Shown here in pieces: positions 7,108 to 9,432 of a stretch of DNA of 9,432 nt. The DNA comes from an uncultured Clostridia bacterium (GTDB taxonomy: Bacteria; Bacillota; Clostridia; Oscillospirales; Ruminococcaceae): the NCBI GenBank assembly GCA_947427325.1, contig CANEHP010000083.1, positions 1 to 9,432 of the forward strand, in the 5' to 3' direction. How positions within the stretch are numbered: position 1 is the stretch's first letter; each line of letters begins with the position of its first letter. Under the pieces are notes generated by a model, which searched no databases, had not been told where the DNA came from, and saw only the letters and a program-made list of their open reading frames with translations. The position numbers were made by a program, and so were the translations under genes.

Positions 7108-8148
7108 ATGATAAAAAAAGAAACGGCAGGTTTTCATAACGGCTATAAGCTTTGGGTGGTAACCCTTACCAACAGCAAGGGTATGGAGGTTAAGCTTACC
7201 AATTACAGCGGTGCAATTATGAGCGTAAAGACTCCCGACCGCAGCGGTAATTTTGCAGATGTGGTTCTGGGATATGATACGGTGGAGGAATACATAAGCG
7301 GCATTTCTTCACAGGGCGCCTTGATAGGCAGATTTGCCAACCGTATCGGCGGAGGCGAATTTACTTTAAACGGCGTTAAATACTCCTTATACAAAAACGA
7401 CGGAAACAACACCCTTCACGGTGGTTCGGTGGGCTACGGCAAAAGAGTATGGGAATTGTTAGACGCAGAATATGACCAAAACAGCGGTGAAAACCATGTA
7501 GTCTTCGGTTACACCAGTCCCGACGGAGAGGAAAACTTCCCCGGCACGGTGGCTATTACCGTTGAATACATTCTTGACGAGAAAAATACCCTCACTCTTG
7601 TATATGACGCAGAATCGGACGCCGATACCATACTTAACATTACCAACCATGTTTACTTTAATCTTAAGGGCGAGGGAAGTATTATGGATACGGAAATGCA
7701 GATTTTTGCCGATAAATACACCCCTGTAGACGACGAGCTTATACCGAGCGGCGAAATTGCAGACGTTAAAGATACTGTTTTTGATTTTACAAAGCTCAGA
7801 ACTATCAGAAACAAGGATATTGACGGCTACGACCACAACTTTGTTTTAAACGGAAGCAAGAAAGAGGGCGAGGAGCTTCCCATAGCCGCTTATGCGGTAG
7901 AAAAAAGCTCCGGACGCACTCTTACCTGCTATACGGATATGCCCGCTATGCAGCTTTACACCGCTAATATGCTTTGTGACGAAGTAGGCAAGGGCGGAAA
8001 GGTTATGAACAAGCAAACCGCTTTTTGCCTTGAAACACAGTTCTGCCCCGACAGCCCCAACAAGCCTCAATTTACTTCCTGCGTGCTTAAAGCAGGCGAG
8101 GCTTATCACCATGTTACGAGCTACAGGTTTGGTACAGATGAGAATTAA
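7108..8148 (+). CDS. galM: Aldose 1-epimerase (mutarotase)
   Basis: Cytoplasmic enzyme that interconverts the alpha and beta anomers of galactose or glucose; in the Leloir pathway it supplies alpha-galactose to galactokinase. From the ATG at 7108 it is 346 residues, the usual size. GRFANRIGGG gives R75, NNTLHGG gives H104, NHVYFNLKG gives the catalytic acid H181, GYDHNFVLN gives D242 and CLETQFCPDSPN gives the catalytic base E309. These correspond to R71, H96, H170, D243 and E304 of the lactococcal enzyme. The frame is open upstream to a TTG at 7033, but that lies within the promoter. AAAGGG about 11 bases upstream, or GGCGGT at seven, is the likely ribosome binding site. It is divergent from the GH2 unit, whose beta-galactoside product would be its substrate, and ends in a strong terminator. 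Confidence 0.95.
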   Translation: MIKKETAGFHNGYKLWVVTLTNSKGMEVKLTNYSGAIMSVKTPDRSGNFADVVLGYDTVEEYISGISSQGALIGRFANRIGGGEFTLNGVKYSLYKNDGNNTLHGGSVGYGKRVWELLDAEYDQNSGENHVVFGYTSPDGEENFPGTVAITVEYILDEKNTLTLVYDAESDADTILNITNHVYFNLKGEGSIMDTEMQIFADKYTPVDDELIPSGEIADVKDTVFDFTKLRTIRNKDIDGYDHNFVLNGSKKEGEELPIAAYAVEKSSGRTLTCYTDMPAMQLYTANMLCDEVGKGGKVMNKQTAFCLETQFCPDSPNKPQFTSCVLKAGEAYHHVTSYRFGTDEN

Positions 8149-8221
8149 TGTCCCTTATTAAGTTCGGAATTGTTTTTCAATTACGGCAACTTTAACACCC
8201 GATACTTTTTGATTTAAGTAA

Positions 8222-8280
8222 TAAGAGCCAATACCTTGATTTTTTTGGGTTATTGGCTCTTAAAATTTTTGTGTTTTTTA
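8222..8280 (+). terminator. Intrinsic terminator of galM
   Basis: TAAGAGCCAATA (8222-8233) and TATTGGCTCTTA (8251-8262) form a perfect 12-pair stem with a 17-base loop, followed by a T-rich run (8266-8279). It starts 74 bases after the galM stop. Confidence 0.88.
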
Positions 8281-8313
8281 GAAGAAAATAGTATAAGCGG
8301 CAATTTTTGCTTA

Positions 8314-8348
8314 GCAAAGGCAGTTTATCACAATTTTGGCACCTTTGC
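8314..8348. repeat. Small inverted repeat downstream of galM
   Basis: GCAAAGG (8314-8320) and CCTTTGC (8342-8348) pair across a 21-base loop. The left arm can also pair with TTTGC just upstream. No T-run follows. The stretch 8281-8374 otherwise shows nothing recognisable. Confidence 0.3.
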
Positions 8349-8374
8349 ATAAAATGTAGCAGACATACTTGGAG

Positions 8375-8537
8375 TAATACTAATTCTTAATCATCTTACA
8401 GACAACTTTGCAAAAATCCTGCACTTATTGCTTCGTCATGCCGTCTTGCTATATCGCATACAGCTGCGGCGGCTTTCCTCGCACTAAACGCAGCCTTTTC
8501 GCAAATTTGTCTGCAATCTGATTAAGAAACAGTATAA
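8375..8537. repeat. 163-bp long-palindrome (MITE-like) element B
   Basis: The outer arms, 8375-8419 and 8493-8537, are imperfect inverted repeats of about 45 bases sharing TTCTTAATCA, CAGACAA and TTTGC. Interior segments continue to pair: CTGC..TTA..GC opposite its complement, GCCG opposite CGGC, and GC-TATA-type sequence near the tip. The unit therefore folds into one long imperfect hairpin. It has no reading frame and almost the same length as the element at 2441-2604. A CTTTTCG(G)CAAATTT string is common to both. It ends 47 bases before cotJA, so it may carry or displace that gene's promoter. Confidence 0.62.
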
Positions 8538-8584
8538 AGCACGCCAAAGCTGTCAAATATAACAGAAAGGAAAACATTTAAGAT

Positions 8585-8785
8585 ATGCAAAGTCAAATGC
8601 AATATAACCGCCCCTGTGAAAACAATTCATGCAAGAATTTCCGTCTCGGTTACGCTTATGTGCCTTTTCAGGAATGTGTGGGAAAGGTTTATTCACCGGA
8701 AAGGGCTTTAAAGGAAGGAACAATCTTCCCCGAGCTTAATATTACCATAGGAGAATATGAAAGGGGGCTTTATGATGGCAGGTAA
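8585..8785 (+). CDS. cotJA: Spore coat-associated protein CotJA
   Basis: Small (66 residues) spore coat protein, made in the mother cell in bacilli and clostridia and assembled with CotJB and CotJC. LGYAYVPFQECVGKVYSPERALKEGTIFPELN (21-52) matches the family core 'YVP.Q.....Y.pe.AL..GT.FPEL'. The N-terminus is short and variable, as usual. AGAAAGGA lies about 13 bases before the ATG, slightly far. The end overlaps the start of cotJB, indicating translational coupling in a cotJABC operon. In B. subtilis this operon depends on sigma-E; no strong sigma-E promoter is seen here. Confidence 0.9.
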   Translation: MQSQMQYNRPCENNSCKNFRLGYAYVPFQECVGKVYSPERALKEGTIFPELNITIGEYERGLYDGR

Positions 8786-9035
8786 CAGTCAAAGCTGCTG
8801 CAAGCTTTTGCAGGCGGTAGACGAAGCGTCTTTTTATATGCAGGATTTAAAGCTTTATCTTGACACTCATCCCAACGACGCCGTTGCCATTGAGATGTTC
8901 CAAGAAGCCACAAAGCAGTACAAAGCCTGCAAGGAGGCTTTTGAAAACAGCTGCTATCCTCTTCAGGCAAGCGGCGCAACAAACGATAACTGTTGGGATT
9001 GGCTGATGGGTACTTGGCCGCCTAAGAGCTTGTAA
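8772..9035 (+). CDS. cotJB: Spore coat protein CotJB
   Basis: Small helical spore coat protein of the CotJ complex. The middle, FYMQDLKLYLDTHPNDAVAIEMFQ, carries the family signature L.LYLDTHP.d, and the end WDWLMGTWPPKSL matches the typical tryptophan-rich tail (W.W...PWPW). With MMAGNSQ as the start it is 87 residues, the normal length. The start is ambiguous: AAAGGGGG (8760-8767) favours the ATG at 8772 or 8775, while an ATG at 8757 has AGGAG only three bases upstream. The gene overlaps cotJA by about 14 bases and is followed, 15 bases after its stop, by cotJC. Confidence 0.9.
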   Translation: MMAGNSQSCCKLLQAVDEASFYMQDLKLYLDTHPNDAVAIEMFQEATKQYKACKEAFENSCYPLQASGATNDNCWDWLMGTWPPKSL

Positions 9036-9036
9036 G

Positions 9037-9043
9037 AGGAGGT
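9037..9043 (+). promoter_or_regulatory. Ribosome binding site of cotJC
   Basis: A perfect AGGAGGT lies seven bases before the cotJC ATG. This strong, intact signal suggests that the interrupted gene is still under selection for expression. Confidence 0.8.
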
Positions 9044-9050
9044 ATGATAA

Positions 9051-9242
9051 ATGTTTATTTTTGAAAAAAGAACACAGATTCCTGTAAGGATAAATAATAA
9101 GAACCCTAAGCTGGCGGGGATCATTTTGAGTCAGTACGGCGGACCTGACGGCGAATTGTCCGCTTCGCTGCGCTATTTGTCGCAGAGGTTTACTATGCCG
9201 GATAATATGGGTATCGGGCTTTTGACGGATATAGGTAGTGAA
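9051..9242 (+). pseudogene. cotJC: cotJC, 5' part only; interrupted (manganese-catalase-like spore coat protein)
   Basis: Codons 1-64 match CotJC closely: MFIFEKRTQIPV, then LSQYGGPDGELSASLRYLSQRF (26-47), then GIGLLTDIGSE (54-64). Full CotJC proteins are about 190-200 residues and belong to the manganese catalase ferritin-like family. E35 is the first metal ligand. The family continues after DIGTE with E-x-x-H, giving the second and third ligands; here A65, S66 and E67 replace it. Downstream codons instead read a hairpin and the antisense of a recombinase gene, so the 108-residue open frame (to 9377) is chimeric. The gene is therefore cut at about 9240, just before the second ligand. Upstream it is intact, with cotJA, cotJB and a strong ribosome binding site. 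This could be a dead gene, or one rebuilt by excision of the intervening element. Confidence 0.85.
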
Positions 9243-9432
9243 GCCTCAGAAATGGAGTTTTCTGAGGCTTCAGTCTTTTTGGGAGATTCACTTTGTGAAT
9301 CTCCTGCGTTTACTAAAGCCCCCGTAACGCCCTTTGCTACCGTAAAGCTCCACTTATGCGGCAGCATCTTCAAATAAACATCTATGTGGTTTTTATCGTT
9401 GATTACCATCTTGTCGAGTATCTGGGTATAGT
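9173..9432 (-). CDS. Large serine recombinase, C-terminal end (partial, runs off window)
   Basis: Reading leftwards from the window edge, the frame gives YTQILDKMVINDKNHIDVYL, followed by KMLPHKWSFTVAKG. This is the closing segment I recognise from large serine recombinases of Firmicutes ('..ILDK.vi.dk.HIdVYLkLLP.KWsy..'). These enzymes integrate or excise prophages, skin elements and conjugative transposons. The catalytic N-terminal domain and recombinase/zinc-ribbon domains lie beyond 9432. After about 9310 the frame passes through two hairpins (GDSQSESPKKTEASENSISE) and then antisense to cotJC, stopping at 9173. The last 20 or so codons are therefore host sequence rather than enzyme, and the native tail may change upon excision. 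No internal stop separates them. Confidence 0.72.
   Translation of the reverse strand, partial: YTQILDKMVINDKNHIDVYLKMLPHKWSFTVAKGVTGALVNAGDSQSESPKKTEASENSISEASLPISVKSPIPILSGIVNLCDK
9239..9280 (+). terminator. Perfect hairpin plus T-run at the element-cotJC junction
   Basis: TGAAGCCTCAGAAA (9239-9252) and TTTCTGAGGCTTCA (9259-9272) form a perfect 14-pair stem with a six-base loop, followed by GTCTTTTT. On the plus strand this is a textbook intrinsic terminator that would stop a cotJ transcript right at the junction. It begins at the last base that still looks like cotJC. Confidence 0.75.
9282..9304. repeat. Second perfect hairpin at the element end
   Basis: GGAGATTCAC (9282-9291) and GTGAATCTCC (9295-9304) form ten perfect pairs around a TTT loop. 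It follows the terminator hairpin directly and lies in the 3' end of the recombinase frame. It may be part of the attachment-site region or a protein-binding site; no T-run follows in either direction. Confidence 0.6.

Noticed and set aside
8770..8982. Minus-strand frame opposite cotJB
   Set aside because: It is wholly antisense to a recognised coat gene and has no motif.
9243..9377. A new 108-residue protein as the full product from 9051
   Set aside because: Only codons 1-64 are CotJC; the rest is read from hairpins and the antisense of a recombinase gene. It is a chimera by position, not a distinct protein family.

Overview
The window looks like the chromosome of a low-to-mid GC, spore-forming Firmicute of the class Clostridia, probably a gut Ruminococcaceae/Oscillospiraceae-type organism. 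The grounds are a cotJA-cotJB-cotJC spore-coat cluster, strong AGGAGG-type ribosome binding sites, TTGACA/TATAAT promoters, many TIM-barrel sugar enzymes typical of gut carbohydrate users, and the protein sequence style. This is an inference, not an identification.

Layout. 1-151: no gene, only weak hairpins. 152-1027 (-): a membrane-anchored LytR-CpsA-Psr (LCP)-like protein that appears to lack the arginines of the active site. 1028-1263: divergent promoter region with a very good promoter for the next gene. 1264-2403 (+): alanine racemase (alr), which makes D-Ala for peptidoglycan. 2404-2767: a 164-bp long-palindrome element followed by a bidirectional terminator between convergent genes. 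2768-6145 (-): a large multidomain GH2 beta-galactosidase-type enzyme with two repeated C-terminal carbohydrate-binding-like modules. 6193-6801 (-): a YpsA/DUF1273-type SLOG protein, probably co-transcribed with the GH2 gene. 6817-6981 (-): an open frame without a start that ends just before the SLOG ribosome binding site and looks like the 3' scrap of a lost gene. 7108-8148 (+): aldose 1-epimerase (galM), divergent from the GH2 unit and ending in a strong terminator. 8149-8584: terminator, small hairpin and a second 163-bp long-palindrome element. 8585-9242 (+): cotJA, cotJB and the first third of cotJC. 9243-9432: the C-terminal end of a large serine recombinase on the minus strand, running off the window.

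How the parts fit. alr and the LCP-like protein both relate to the cell wall but are divergently transcribed. The GH2 enzyme would release a sugar such as beta-galactose from a glycoside, and GalM would convert the freed beta-anomer to the alpha form for the Leloir pathway. They sit on either side of one divergent promoter region with an operator-like palindrome on the galM -35 box.

The most striking observation is at the right end. cotJC, which encodes a manganese-catalase-like spore coat protein, is cut immediately before its second metal-ligand motif. It is joined to the end of a large serine recombinase gene. This is the arrangement of a skin-like intervening element, in which a recombinase-bearing element interrupts a sporulation gene and can be excised in the mother cell to rebuild it. 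Only one junction is visible here.
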